Assembly (NCBI GenBank): GCA_021166775.1
Contig: JAJPEQ010000012.1
Coordinates: 1-57,370, forward strand
Length of the DNA stretch: 57,370 nt
Source of the DNA: Comamonas sp.
Lineage (GTDB): Bacteria; Pseudomonadota; Gammaproteobacteria; Burkholderiales; Burkholderiaceae_C
Direction: 5' to 3'
A program made the position numbers and the translations under genes. Positions 38,968 to 46,927 of this stretch are shown in pieces (the stretch's first letter is position 1; every line of letters begins with the position of its first letter). The notes beneath the pieces are model-generated. The model had not been told where the DNA came from. It saw only the letters and a list, made by a program, of their open reading frames with translations, and did not search any database.

Positions 38968-40589
38968 GGCAAGACCTGTTCGGAAAAGGGCGCGACCACG
39001 CGAAAGCGCACGCTGCAGCCCACGGGAATCTGCGCCGCGAGATCGAGATGGTGGCGCGCAACGACCGCGATCACCGGGTAGCCGCCGGTCAGCGGATGGT
39101 CGGCCAGGAACAGCACCGGCTGGCCGCTCGCGGGCACCTGGATCGCGCCGGTGGCCGTGCCTTCGCTCGGCAGCTCGTCGTGGCGGCTGCGTGCGAGCGG
39201 CATGGCGCCGTGCAGCCGCATGCCGACGCGGTTCGACTGCGGCGTGACGCGCCAAGGCTGGCGCGCCAGCAGCGCCAGCGCCTCGGGCGTGAACCAGTCG
39301 GTGCGCGGGCCGGGGATGACGTCAAGCCAGACCTCATCGCCCGTCCTGGGTAGAGCGGGCACGGGCAGGGCGTCGGTCTGCACCGCGCACAGTTCGCCGG
39401 GCGCCAACGCGCTGCCGACCGCGATGCGATCGCCCGCGGCAAGCGCCGCCGGCCCCACCTGCGCGAGCGTGTCGCGGCTGCAACTGCCGAGCACCGGCGC
39501 CACCTGCCAGCCGCCGCGCACCGCGAGGTAGCAGCGCACGCCCGATGCGGGCGCGGCCAGCGCGAGCTCATCGCCGTCATCGAGCGCGATCAGCGCGTGG
39601 CTCGCCACCGGCCACGCACGGCCGTCGGCGGCGTACAGGGTGATGTCCATCGGCGCGCCGGTCACGGCCAGCACCGCGCGGCCGTGGCAGCGCAGGCGCA
39701 GGCCGCCGAGCAGGTTTTCCAGCACCGGCGTGGCCGCGGGGTTGCCCACGAGCCGGTTGGCCGCGCGCATCGCCGCGCCGTCGAGCGCACCCGAGGGCGA
39801 AATACCCAGACCCGACAGGCCGTGGCGGCCCGCGTCCTGCACCAGCGTCTGCAGGCCGGGGCTCATGATTTCGATAGCTGGCAGCGCTTGGCTACCGGGC
39901 GTTGTGGCCACATTTTGCTTGGAAACCACCGGCACCGGCGCGGTGACCGCGACGGACCGCGCGCCGGCATCGACGAAGCGCACGCGAAAGCCCGGCTGCA
40001 CGTAGGCGGGTTCGGCACGCGCCAGGTCCCACATCGCGACGTCGGTCTGGCCGATGAGCTGCCAGCCGCCGGGGCTGGCGGCTGGATAGACCGCGCTGAA
40101 ATCCCCCGCGAGCGCAACCGATCCCGCAGGCACCTTGGTGCGCGGCGCCTTGCGGCGCGGCACCTGCGTGAAAACCGCATCGCCCCCGCTCAGGTAGACG
40201 AAGCCCGGCGCGAAGCCCGCGAACGCCGCCTGCCAGACGCTGCCGGCGTGGCGCTCGACCAGTTCGCTCACGCTCAGGCCCAGCAGCGCCGCCGCTTCGG
40301 CCAGGTCTTCGCCGTCGTAGTGCACGGGAATTTCGACCAGCCGGCCGGGTGGCGCGTCCTCGTCTGGCTGCTGCGCCAATGCTTCGGCGCGCGCGCGCAG
40401 CGCCTGGGCCAATGCGGGCGCGCGGGTGCGCCACGGCGCGTAATGCACCAGCAACGTGCGCGCCGCGGGTACGAGTTCGCACACGCCGTTCACCGGCTGC
40501 TCGCGCAGCGCGCGGTACAGCGCGAGCGTGCGCGGCAGGTCGGTCAGCTCGACGAGCAGGGCGGCATCGCCCGCGGGCAGGATGCGCAT
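38964..40589 (-). CDS. fused 5-oxoprolinase PxpB-PxpC / urea amidolyase-type carboxyltransferase
   Basis: 541 residues. Residues 1-about 215 are the KipI/PxpB domain ([15 protein letters not shown] ... [14 protein letters not shown] ... [34 protein letters not shown]); the rest is KipA/PxpC ([36 protein letters not shown] ... [10 protein letters not shown]). Together with PxpA they form an ATP-dependent 5-oxoprolinase in E. coli; fused forms also act as carboxyltransferase-like parts in urea amidolyase. The linker between the two domains ([18 protein letters not shown]) is encoded by dispersed repeat copy 6, suggesting the fusion arose through or was later invaded by the repeat. Start 40589 is one base after the pxpA stop. 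Confidence 0.85.
   Translation of the reverse strand: MRILPAGDAALLVELTDLPRTLALYRALREQPVNGVCELVPAARTLLVHYAPWRTRAPALAQALRARAEALAQQPDEDAPPGRLVEIPVHYDGEDLAEAAALLGLSVSELVERHAGSVWQAAFAGFAPGFVYLSGGDAVFTQVPRRKAPRTKVPAGSVALAGDFSAVYPAASPGGWQLIGQTDVAMWDLARAEPAYVQPGFRVRFVDAGARSVAVTAPVPVVSKQNVATTPGSQALPAIEIMSPGLQTLVQDAGRHGLSGLGISPSGALDGAAMRAANRLVGNPAATPVLENLLGGLRLRCHGRAVLAVTGAPMDITLYAADGRAWPVASHALIALDDGDELALAAPASGVRCYLAVRGGWQVAPVLGSCSRDTLAQVGPAALAAGDRIAVGSALAPGELCAVQTDALPVPALPRTGDEVWLDVIPGPRTDWFTPEALALLARQPWRVTPQSNRVGMRLHGAMPLARSRHDELPSEGTATGAIQVPASGQPVLFLADHPLTGGYPVIAVVARHHLDLAAQIPVGCSVRFRVVAPFSEQVLP
39868..39925 (+). repeat. dispersed palindromic repeat, copy 6, PxpB-PxpC linker
   Basis: TTCGATAGCTGGCAGCGCTT, GGCTACCGGGCG, TTGTGGCCACATTTTGCTTG. 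It aligns along its length with copies 7 and 8 in the integron cassettes (GATAGCT ... GCGC ... GGCCA.A.TTTGCTTG.AA). It is translated in frame on the opposite strand. Confidence 0.65.
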
Positions 40590-40590
40590 C

Positions 40591-41343
40591 TCAGGCCGCA
40601 AACGGCGCCAGCGGCACACCCGCGCCAGCGAAGCGCGCACGGATGCGCCGCGCCATCTCCACCGCGCCGGGGCTGTCACCGTGCACGCAGATCGAATCGG
40701 CCTGCACGCGCACCGCGTGGCCGTTGACGGACAGCAGCTCGCCCGTCTGCGCCCAGCGCAGCATGCGCTCGGCCACCCTGTCGGCGTCGTGCAGCACCGC
40801 GCCGGGCAGGCGGCGCGAGACCAGCGTGCCGTCGTCGTTGTAGGCGCGGTCGGCGAACGCCTCGGCCACCACCGTCAAACCCCGTGCCCGCGCGCGCTCG
40901 ATCAGCGGCGAGCCGGCCAGCGCCAGCAGCGTCAGCGCGGGGTCGACCGCGAGCAGCGCGGTGACCACGTCATCACCCTGGCGCGCATCGTGCGCGATGG
41001 TGTTGTAGAGCGCGCCATGCGGCTTGACATAGCGCACGCGCGTGCCCGCGGCGGCGGCCAGCCCCTGCAGCGCGCCGATCTGGTAGATCACGTCGGCCAC
41101 GAGCTCGCGACTCGTCGGGTCCATGTTGCGGCGGCCAAAACCCACGAGGTCGGGGTAGGCCACGTGCGCACCCACCACCACGCCACGCTCGGCCGCATCG
41201 CGCAGCGTCTGCAGGATGCCGGCCGGATCGCCCGCATGAAAGCCGCAGGCGACGTTGGCGCTGGTGACGATGGCGAGCATCGCCGCGTCATCGCCCATGC
41301 GCCATGCGCCGTAACTTTCGCCCAGATCGCTGTTGATATCCAT
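40591..41343 (-). CDS. pxpA: 5-oxoprolinase subunit A, LamB/YcsF family
   Basis: A 250-residue LamB/YcsF protein: [40 protein letters not shown] is the family signature, with [16 protein letters not shown] and [15 protein letters not shown] further on. PxpA is required with PxpB and PxpC to open 5-oxoproline (pyroglutamate) to glutamate. It begins the operon pxpA - pxpBC - biotin carboxylase and is divergent from a GntR regulator; the palindromic operator lies 32 bp upstream. Confidence 0.94.
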   Translation of the reverse strand: MDINSDLGESYGAWRMGDDAAMLAIVTSANVACGFHAGDPAGILQTLRDAAERGVVVGAHVAYPDLVGFGRRNMDPTSRELVADVIYQIGALQGLAAAAGTRVRYVKPHGALYNTIAHDARQGDDVVTALLAVDPALTLLALAGSPLIERARARGLTVVAEAFADRAYNDDGTLVSRRLPGAVLHDADRVAERMLRWAQTGELLSVNGHAVRVQADSICVHGDSPGAVEMARRIRARFAGAGVPLAPFAA

Positions 41344-41374
41344 GTTTCGCTCCGACCATGCCAGAAATGGCTTA

Positions 41375-41389
41375 AATTGTTGAACAATT
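41375..41389. promoter_or_regulatory. GntR-type operator between pxpA and gntR
   Basis: AATTGTTGAACAATT is a perfect palindrome around a central G. The same 13-mer ATTGTTGAACAAT recurs at 42127-42139 behind the regulator gene. Confidence 0.65.
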
Positions 41390-41415
41390 CACGCTCGTCC
41401 GCCACCCGTTTGCTC

Positions 41416-42087
41416 ATGCCCGCCAACCTGACCACCGACCGCGCCACGGCCCTGAACCTGGCCGATTCCGTCGCCGAAACCATCCGCGCGCAACTCATCG
41501 ACGGCCAGCTCAAGGCGGGGCAGCGCCTGTCCGAGGCGGTGCTGAGCGAGCAGCTCGGCATCTCGCGCAACACGCTGCGCGAGGTGTTTCGCAGCCTCAT
41601 CAAGGAAGGGCTGCTGCGCCACGAACCCAACCGCGGCGTCTCGGTGGCCGTGCCAACGATCGCCGACATCATCGACATCTACCGCGTGCGCCGGCTCATC
41701 GAAGGGCAGGCGCTGGAAAAATCCTGGCCGCTGCACCCCGCGCACAAGCGCATGCGCCAGGCGGTGGACGCGGGCATGGCCGCGCGCGACGCGGGCGACT
41801 GGCGTCAGGTCGGCTCGGCCAACATGGCGTTTCATGCCGGCATCGTGGCGCTCGGCGACAGCCTGCGCCTGAGCACCATGTTCTCGCACATCGCGGCCGA
41901 ACTGCGCCTGGCCTTCGGCCTGCTCGACGACGCCGAATACCTGCACGCGCCCTTCGTGGACTACAACCGGCGGCTGCTGCAGCTGTTCATGGACGGCCAG
42001 ACCGCGGCCGCCGCACGCGAGCTCGAAGCCTACCTGCTGCAGTCCGAACGCATGGTGCTGGCGGTCTACACGGGCAAGAGGCATTGA
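41416..42087 (+). CDS. GntR family regulator (FCD/FadR subfamily)
   Basis: A 223-residue regulator. Winged helix: SVAETIRAQLIDGQLKAGQRLSEAVLSEQLGISRNTLREVFRSLIKEGLLRHEPNRGVSVAVP, the GntR signature. The FCD ligand domain follows, with IDIYRVRRLIEGQALE and FHAGIVALGDSLRLSTMF holding the metal-type His/Asp positions. The start at 41416 follows the operator by 26 bp. Divergent from pxpA and followed by a second copy of the operator, so it likely represses the pxp operon and the downstream Gate protein in response to an acidic or lactam metabolite. Confidence 0.9.
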   Translation: MPANLTTDRATALNLADSVAETIRAQLIDGQLKAGQRLSEAVLSEQLGISRNTLREVFRSLIKEGLLRHEPNRGVSVAVPTIADIIDIYRVRRLIEGQALEKSWPLHPAHKRMRQAVDAGMAARDAGDWRQVGSANMAFHAGIVALGDSLRLSTMFSHIAAELRLAFGLLDDAEYLHAPFVDYNRRLLQLFMDGQTAAAARELEAYLLQSERMVLAVYTGKRH

Positions 42088-42125
42088 GGACGGACGCCAC
42101 GACATGGCAGGTTTTTGGATCCTGT

Positions 42126-42140
42126 GATTGTTGAACAATC
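42126..42140. promoter_or_regulatory. second GntR-type operator, upstream of Gate-domain gene
   Basis: GATTGTTGAACAATC is a perfect palindrome sharing ATTGTTGAACAAT with the site at 41375. A third, half-conserved site ATTGTTGAAAA lies at 42170-42180. Confidence 0.65.
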
Positions 42141-42259
42141 GTAACTTACATCATCAACACAATAAACGTATTGTTGAAAACCCTAATCCTGCCGACGTGC
42201 CGTTTCTTCACTCGGCGTGGTGGCGTGCACGGGCGCGGCCCCGCGAGGTATCGAGTCGC

Positions 42260-43225
42260 ATGCGGCACGACCTGAACACCATCAGCCACCGCGCCACGCG
42301 CATGTTCCTCACGGTGGCCAAGATCATGCTGCCGGTGATGGTGCTGGTGTATGGGGCCGAGCGCCTCGGGCTGGTCGCCCGGGCAGGCGAGCTGCTGTCC
42401 CCGGCCATGGCCTTCATCGGCCTGCCCGCGCAGGCCGGTATCGTCTGGGCGACGACGGTGCTGACCAACATCTATGGCGGCATTGCCGTGATCTCGGCGC
42501 TCTCGGGCGAGCTGCACCTCAGCGCCGCGCAGATGAGCGCACTCGGCGCCATGATGCTGTTTGCGCACAACCTGCCGACCGAACAGGCCGTGGTGCGCCG
42601 CGCCGGGGCCAGCGCGCTCTTCACCGGCGGCCTGCGCCTCGTCGTGGGCGCGGCCTATGGCGCGACCGTGGCCTGGGCCTGCCGCCTGGGCGGCTGGCTG
42701 CAGGAGCCGGTGTCGCTCGCCTGGCTGTCCAGCGGCGGCCGGACGCACACCAGGCCCTTGGACGTGGGGCCGTGGCTGGTCTCCACCGCGCGCTCGCTGC
42801 TGCTGATCTGGCTCATCATCTGCGTGCTCGTCATCGTGCTCGACGCGCTGCAGCGCCTGGGCTTCACGCGCTGGCTCACGCGCCGGCTCGCGCCCGTGCT
42901 GCGCCTGACGGGCCTGACCGAGGCCGCCGCGCCGCTCACCACCATCGGCATGCTCATGGGCCTGGCCTACGGCGGCGCGCTCATCATCGAAGCCAGCGAG
43001 CGGGAAAACTACGACCGCCGCACGCTGCTGCTGGCGTTGTGCTGGCTCTCGCTGTTCCACGCGGTGCTCGAAGACACGCTGCTCATCGCGGCGCTGGGCG
43101 CCAACGTCTGGATCATTCTGGTGCTGCGCGGCCTGACCGTGCTGCTCATCATGATGGGCCTGGCCGCCGCGACGCGCAAGCACACGCGCTGGGGCCGGCG
43201 GCTGGCGCGAGCCACGGCGCGATGA
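42260..43225 (+). CDS. nucleoside recognition (Gate) domain membrane protein
   Basis: A 321-residue membrane protein with about eight helices. Two Gate-type segments: TVAKIMLPVMVLVYGAERLGL ... GLPAQAGIVWATTVLTNIYGGIAVISAL and the C-half GLTEAAAPLTTIGMLMGLAYGGALIIEAS with a Gly-rich turn. It resembles the YjiH/SpmA-SpmB-like Gate family, whose members are thought to be transporters. ATG 42260 is the Met before the first helix. The two upstream operator copies link it to the pxp regulon, so it may carry the pxp substrate; this is inference. Confidence 0.78.
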   Translation: MRHDLNTISHRATRMFLTVAKIMLPVMVLVYGAERLGLVARAGELLSPAMAFIGLPAQAGIVWATTVLTNIYGGIAVISALSGELHLSAAQMSALGAMMLFAHNLPTEQAVVRRAGASALFTGGLRLVVGAAYGATVAWACRLGGWLQEPVSLAWLSSGGRTHTRPLDVGPWLVSTARSLLLIWLIICVLVIVLDALQRLGFTRWLTRRLAPVLRLTGLTEAAAPLTTIGMLMGLAYGGALIIEASERENYDRRTLLLALCWLSLFHAVLEDTLLIAALGANVWIILVLRGLTVLLIMMGLAAATRKHTRWGRRLARATAR

Positions 43226-43240
43226 CGCGCCCCGCGCCGC

Positions 43241-43978
43241 TCACCACCTTTCGGCGAACGGCCGCGCCTCGATCTCGAACGACCAGGCCGAGCGCGGCTG
43301 CTGCGTGAGCCACCAGGCCGATTCGGCCACGGCCGCGGGCTGCACGAAGAAATCATCGCCCTTGTCCGCGAAGCGTTCACGCTGGCGCGGCAGATCGACG
43401 ATGCCGTCGATGACGATCAGCGCCACGTGGATGCCCTGCGGCCAGAGCTGGCGTGCCATCGATTCGGCCAGCGTGCGCTGCGCCGCCTTGGCCTGCGCGA
43501 ACGCCGCCGCGCCCGCGCCACCCCGGCGCGAGGCCGTGGCGCCGATCACCACGATGGCGCCCCCGCCCAGCCGCTTCATGCCCGGCAGCACCGCCTGCAT
43601 GGCCGCGAACAGCCCCAGCGTGTTCACGCGCCAGCACTGCTCCAGATCGGCCGCCGTCACCTCTTCCACGCTGCCCCAGGCGCCCGAACCGGCGTTGTAG
43701 ACGAGCGTGCCCACCGGCCCCTGCCGCGCCGCCACCTGCGCCAGCGCGGCCTGCAGCGCTTCGGGCTGGCCGGCATCCGCCGCATAGGCGCACGCCGCAG
43801 GCAGCTCCTGCGCCAGCGCCGCCGAAAAACCGGTGCTGCGCGAGAGCAGCGCCACGGGGCCGCCGTCCGCGCCAAAACGCCGCGCCAGCGCGGCCCCATT
43901 GCCGGGGCCTATACCGACGATGGCGCTGGCCGCCCGCGCCACGCGCGCGGCCAGCGGCACATCCAGACCTTGGGTCAT
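43241..43978 (-). CDS. short-chain dehydrogenase family protein, YxxxK replaced by FxxxK
   Basis: A 245-residue SDR-fold protein. The nucleotide site is VGIGPGNGAALARRF (G22-x-G24-x-G26-x-G28), the NNAG equivalent is VYNAGSGAWG, and S150 precedes FAQAK (F160, K164). The catalytic Tyr of classical SDRs is Phe here. Either the protein belongs to a divergent group using another acid or it is not an oxidoreductase. It converges with the Gate gene, 15 bp apart. Substrate unknown. Confidence 0.85.
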   Translation of the reverse strand: MTQGLDVPLAARVARAASAIVGIGPGNGAALARRFGADGGPVALLSRSTGFSAALAQELPAACAYAADAGQPEALQAALAQVAARQGPVGTLVYNAGSGAWGSVEEVTAADLEQCWRVNTLGLFAAMQAVLPGMKRLGGGAIVVIGATASRRGGAGAAAFAQAKAAQRTLAESMARQLWPQGIHVALIVIDGIVDLPRQRERFADKGDDFFVQPAAVAESAWWLTQQPRSAWSFEIEARPFAERW

Positions 43979-44086
43979 GATGATTCACTCCTGCGAGCGA
44001 TGGTAGTGCCTTGAGCGCCGCATCGCCCGGCACATCCGTCTTCACCATGAAAGTAACTTGAAACACATCACCAAGCGCCGCCCGCG

Positions 44087-44488
44087 TTACGCCACGCCCC
44101 GGAGCTTTCCGGCGAGCCAGGGCGCGAACGCGACAACGAGCAGCACCACGGGCCAGAGATTGCCGTCTTTGAAGGTGTAGGCCGCGAGAATCTCGTTCAA
44201 CGCCTTGCCGCGCAGGAGGCCCAACGAAAACTCGAAGATCAGCGTGGCAACCAGCCACCCCAGGCCAACGACCACGAGCGCCCGGCCTTGCGCGCGCAGC
44301 CACGGCACGCCCAGGTAGGCGATCAGCAAGACCAGACCGGACAAGAGCACGCCGCTGAGAACGAGACCCGGAGCATGGCCGAGTCCAGGGATGAGCACGG
44401 CTTCCCGCAAGACGCCATTCGCCACCGCACACACGAGAATGACGAGCCAGAGCCCAAACGCCCTGAGCGCAATTTCGGCGGACAACAT
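44087..44488 (-). CDS. four-helix inner-membrane protein
   Basis: A 133-residue protein with four hydrophobic helices (IALRAFGLWLVILVCAVANGVL; LVLSGVLLSGLVLLIAYLGV; ALVVVGLGWLVATLIFEFSLG; LWPVVLLVVAFAPWLAG). The Met at 44488 is chosen; the longer frame adds eight polar residues. No family recognised. It lies between the SDR and the cupin gene, near the distal end of the integron array; no attC is visible next to it, so its status as an old cassette is uncertain. Confidence 0.7.
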   Translation of the reverse strand: MLSAEIALRAFGLWLVILVCAVANGVLREAVLIPGLGHAPGLVLSGVLLSGLVLLIAYLGVPWLRAQGRALVVVGLGWLVATLIFEFSLGLLRGKALNEILAAYTFKDGNLWPVVLLVVAFAPWLAGKLRGVA

Positions 44489-44585
44489 GATCCCTGAGCC
44501 CTCCTGTCGCAACGGCCGCCTGGCACGAGAGGCAGCGGAAGGCGGACGAGGCCCGCTGCAAGCCGCCCCTCGATGGAGGGAAGGG

Positions 44586-45017
44586 TCAGGCGGCCCCCGG
44601 GGCCGCCGGCACCAGGCCGTACCGGCTCATGACGGCGACCAGCGCGGCCTTGTCTGGCGGGCCGCCCGCATGGATGACGGAAGCGACGTCCTCAAAGTAC
44701 TTTGGCCCGATGTCGGGGGCCAGGATGATCAGCGCGCGCGCCACGCCGCCAAACGGGTTCGAGAAGCCGTGGACTGAGCCCTTGGGCGTTCGCATCGTTT
44801 GGCCGGGTGTGAGGTCGCGCGTATCGCCGTCAACCGAGTAGCGGAGCGTGCCTTCCAGGACGTAGACGATCTCCTCGTTGTTCGTGTGGCTGTGGGGAGG
44901 CGGAACATTGGAGCCCGGGGGCACCGTCAGTTCAAACATGCCCAAGGTCGCATTTGGCGAACCGTCGACGAGATATCGGATGCGTAGATGACCCACATGA
45001 ATTTCGGCTGTGCTCAT
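44586..45017 (-). CDS. cupin domain protein
   Basis: A 143-residue single cupin: PPGSNVPPPHSHTNNEEIVYVLEGTLRYSVDG (motif 1 with HxH and Glu) and PGQTMRTPKGSVHGFSNPFGG (motif 2 with His). A metal ion is likely bound. It may bind or isomerise a small ligand; substrate unknown. AGGAGG lies nine bases before the ATG. It lies just outside the last recognisable attC, so it is chromosomal or a cassette whose attC has decayed. Confidence 0.85.
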   Translation of the reverse strand: MSTAEIHVGHLRIRYLVDGSPNATLGMFELTVPPGSNVPPPHSHTNNEEIVYVLEGTLRYSVDGDTRDLTPGQTMRTPKGSVHGFSNPFGGVARALIILAPDIGPKYFEDVASVIHAGGPPDKAALVAVMSRYGLVPAAPGAA

Positions 45018-45056
45018 TGCGTATTTCCTCCTGTTTATCCTGCGAACGACGGAAGA

Positions 45057-45122
45057 TGCTGACGCCTGACGAATGAACCAAGCCGCGCCGCGAAGCGGCG
45101 CCCGCTTGAGTGGATGGCTAGA
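45057..45122 (-). repeat. attC 12, degraded, distal end of array
   Basis: The central palindrome (AAGCCGCGCCGCGAAGCGGC) is intact, but both core triplets have changed (TGAC and GCTAG instead of TAAC and GTTAG). It is probably inactive and marks the old end of the array. Confidence 0.7.
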
Positions 45123-45125
45123 GCG

Positions 45126-45368
45126 CTACTTCTTGCTCTTTTGTGCGAGAACGCTACCGGCAACCGCTTTGGCCGCTTTGCTGGCACCGGGTTGGTCCAA
45201 CGCTTTCGCGGCAGCGGCGGCCACTTTTGCCGAGGTCGTCTTGTTGGTACCCGACTGTGCCAGGGCGCTCGCTGCAACGGACTTTTCAGCCTTGCTGGCG
45301 CTGGTGCTCCGAAGGATGTCCGAAGCCTTGGAAGCTACGCGGCCCGATGTCTTCCCATCTTTTGCCAT
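45126..45368 (-). CDS. 80-residue Lys/Ala/Ser-rich cassette protein
   Basis: MAKDGKTSGRVASKASDIL followed by repeats of Ala-Ser-Lys-Ala pattern and ending LAQKSKK. It is basic, without cysteines or membrane segments, and may be a nucleic-acid-binding or structural peptide. AGGAGG precedes the ATG. It is the most distal clear cassette, between attC 11 and attC 12. Function unknown. Confidence 0.75.
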   Translation of the reverse strand: MAKDGKTSGRVASKASDILRSTSASKAEKSVAASALAQSGTNKTTSAKVAAAAAKALDQPGASKAAKAVAGSVLAQKSKK

Positions 45369-45384
45369 AAATCCTCCTGCAGTG

Positions 45385-45444
45385 GTCTAACGGCCAGGAC
45401 AAGCCGCCCGCCGCAGGCGAGTCGGCTTGAGCGCCATATTAGGC
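45385..45444 (-). repeat. attC 11
   Basis: GTCTAAC at the left, palindrome AAGCCGCCCGCC / GGCGAGTCGGCTT, and ATTAGGC (changed from GTTAGGC) at the right. One core base is altered. Confidence 0.8.
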
Positions 45445-45607
45445 TTAAAGGCCTGCAAGGAAAACCCGGACCACAACACGCGCGCGCCGCTGGAACCGGC
45501 AAACAGTCACCAAGGTGACGCGGCGCTTGCAAGATACTCCCTTGTGCAGGTGCCGCGCCGCCTGCTGTACAGCGAGCTACTGCTACGGAGCCCGCATAGG
45601 CTGCGAC

Positions 45608-45748
45608 TTACTCCGACGTGCGCTCTTCGGGCTCGGGGACAGTATTTGGCGCGACCGGTTGTGCCTTGCGCTGAGCTTTTTCCGCCTTCTTTTGCTTCTT
45701 CTGCTGCTCGCGTTGGCGCTTTTCGAACTGATAGTTGGGCTTGGCCAT
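45608..45748 (-). CDS. 46-residue charged small protein, second gene in methyltransferase cassette
   Basis: MAKPNYQFEKRQREQQKKQK, then KAEKAQRKAQ and an acidic tail PEPEERTSE. It is one charged helix. Widespread small proteins with this MAKPNY-FEKR start are annotated as hypothetical in many proteobacteria, to my memory. Too short to be flagged by ORF length alone. It lies downstream of the methyltransferase in the same cassette, in the same direction. A longer overlapping frame (45507-45779) is not preferred. Confidence 0.7.
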   Translation of the reverse strand: MAKPNYQFEKRQREQQKKQKKAEKAQRKAQPVAPNTVPEPEERTSE

Positions 45749-45863
45749 GCGGCTTGCTTTCTGACTGATGGGTACTCACCTTACCACCAGAGCAGCTTGC
45801 CGGAATCTTGCGAGGCCTGACATCGGCACCGTGCGGCGCAAGCGCAGCGTCGTCTGCGCACGA

Positions 45864-46727
45864 TCACTTCGTGGCCGCAACGACCAGGCACTCGCCCGGC
45901 GCCTCGAACCCATCCGGCGATTCGAAACGGCGCAGCGCAACTTCGACTTCATCCCACACGGACTCGCGTTCTTCAGGCGGCAGTTGAGCCATCATGGCAT
46001 TGAACCCGCCGAAGGCTTCCCGGGCGACTTGCACGTACTCGGCGGCGCTGGTGGTTCGATGAGGTACCGGCACGGCGCGAATTTCGGGGCTCGCGAATCC
46101 GGCCTCATTGAAAATGCCTTCGAGCACGCCGGGATCGCCCAGGCTGAACGGCCCAGGCTGCCCCGGAACGGGGGTCGGGAGTTGCGCGCGCCGGCGGATG
46201 ATGGAAGCCGGCACAGCCCCCCACGCATTTCGATCGGGCGAGGAAAACACGGCGACGGCCACATGGCCGCCCGGCTTCAGGACACGGCGCCACTCGCGCA
46301 GCGCGGTCACCGGGTGCGGCATGTACATCAGACCGAGCCGGCACAGCACCGCATCAAAAGTGCCGTCAGCAAGATCCGGTTTCTCGCCGTCCATGGCGCG
46401 GGTCTTCACCTGCTTGAGTCCGCGTTCATGGGCGAGCTGGCGCGCAAGCTCCACGATCCCTTCCGAGATGTCGGTTGCCAGCACGCAGCCACCAGGGCCC
46501 ACTCGTTCGGCGGCGCTCACCGCCGGTTCGCCGGCACCGGCGGCGATATCCAGGATGTGCTGACCGGGCTGAATACGGGCCAGGTCGAGCATCTGGCGGG
46601 TCACACCGCCATACCAGCGTTCCAGAAAGGGACTCCAGTATCGCCACGCGGCGCCGTCCTTGTTCCATTGCTCCCGCTGCGCGTTCTTGTATTTCTCTGC
46701 ATCGAATGTGGGCTGATGTTCGGTCAA
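45864..46727 (-). CDS. class I SAM-dependent methyltransferase (cassette 11)
   Basis: A 287-residue enzyme starting with TTG behind GAGGAGA. Motif I is HILDIAAGAGEPAVSAAERVGPGGCVLATDIS, with RAMDGEKPDLADGTFDAVLCRLGLMYMP as post I/motif II and RVLKPGGHVAVAVF as motif III. It is of UbiE/small-molecule type; the substrate is unknown. It is the first gene of a two-gene cassette (with the 46-residue protein) between the split attC 10 and attC 11. The composition is closer to the chromosome than that of the neighbouring cassettes. Confidence 0.9.
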   Translation of the reverse strand: MTEHQPTFDAEKYKNAQREQWNKDGAAWRYWSPFLERWYGGVTRQMLDLARIQPGQHILDIAAGAGEPAVSAAERVGPGGCVLATDISEGIVELARQLAHERGLKQVKTRAMDGEKPDLADGTFDAVLCRLGLMYMPHPVTALREWRRVLKPGGHVAVAVFSSPDRNAWGAVPASIIRRRAQLPTPVPGQPGPFSLGDPGVLEGIFNEAGFASPEIRAVPVPHRTTSAAEYVQVAREAFGGFNAMMAQLPPEERESVWDEVEVALRRFESPDGFEAPGECLVVAATK

Positions 46728-46782
46728 GCAAGTTCTCCTCTGCGTCGGGCGTTGATGCTGATACGCGATGCGAGACCAAGAC

Positions 46783-46832
46783 TGCTAACACCTGAGTTGA
46801 GCCACGCCGCGAAGCAGCGTCGGCTTGGATGA
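46783..46832 (-). repeat. attC 10, left part, interrupted by IS
   Basis: TGCTAAC, then the central palindrome and GTCGGCTTGGATGA. The right-hand half (ATGAATTGTTAGGC) is found 1.45 kb away at 48285-48298, after the insertion element. Joined they form a complete attC. Confidence 0.88.
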
Positions 46833-46927
46833 TGGGATGGACTCCCCCGTTTGTTTGCGCGAGAAACGCGCACTGGTCTTCATTGGCGTGGAGGTCAGGT
46901 CTTCATCACAAACGAAAGGAGTCCGAG

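Noticed and set aside
45507..45779. A 90-codon minus-strand frame in the methyltransferase cassette.
   Set aside because: The overlapping 46-codon frame gives a recognisable small protein (MAKPNYQFEKRQ); the longer frame is Arg/Ser-rich noise.
45768..46832. A 354-codon plus-strand frame over the methyltransferase.
   Set aside because: Opposite-strand shadow; the minus strand shows methyltransferase motifs I-III.
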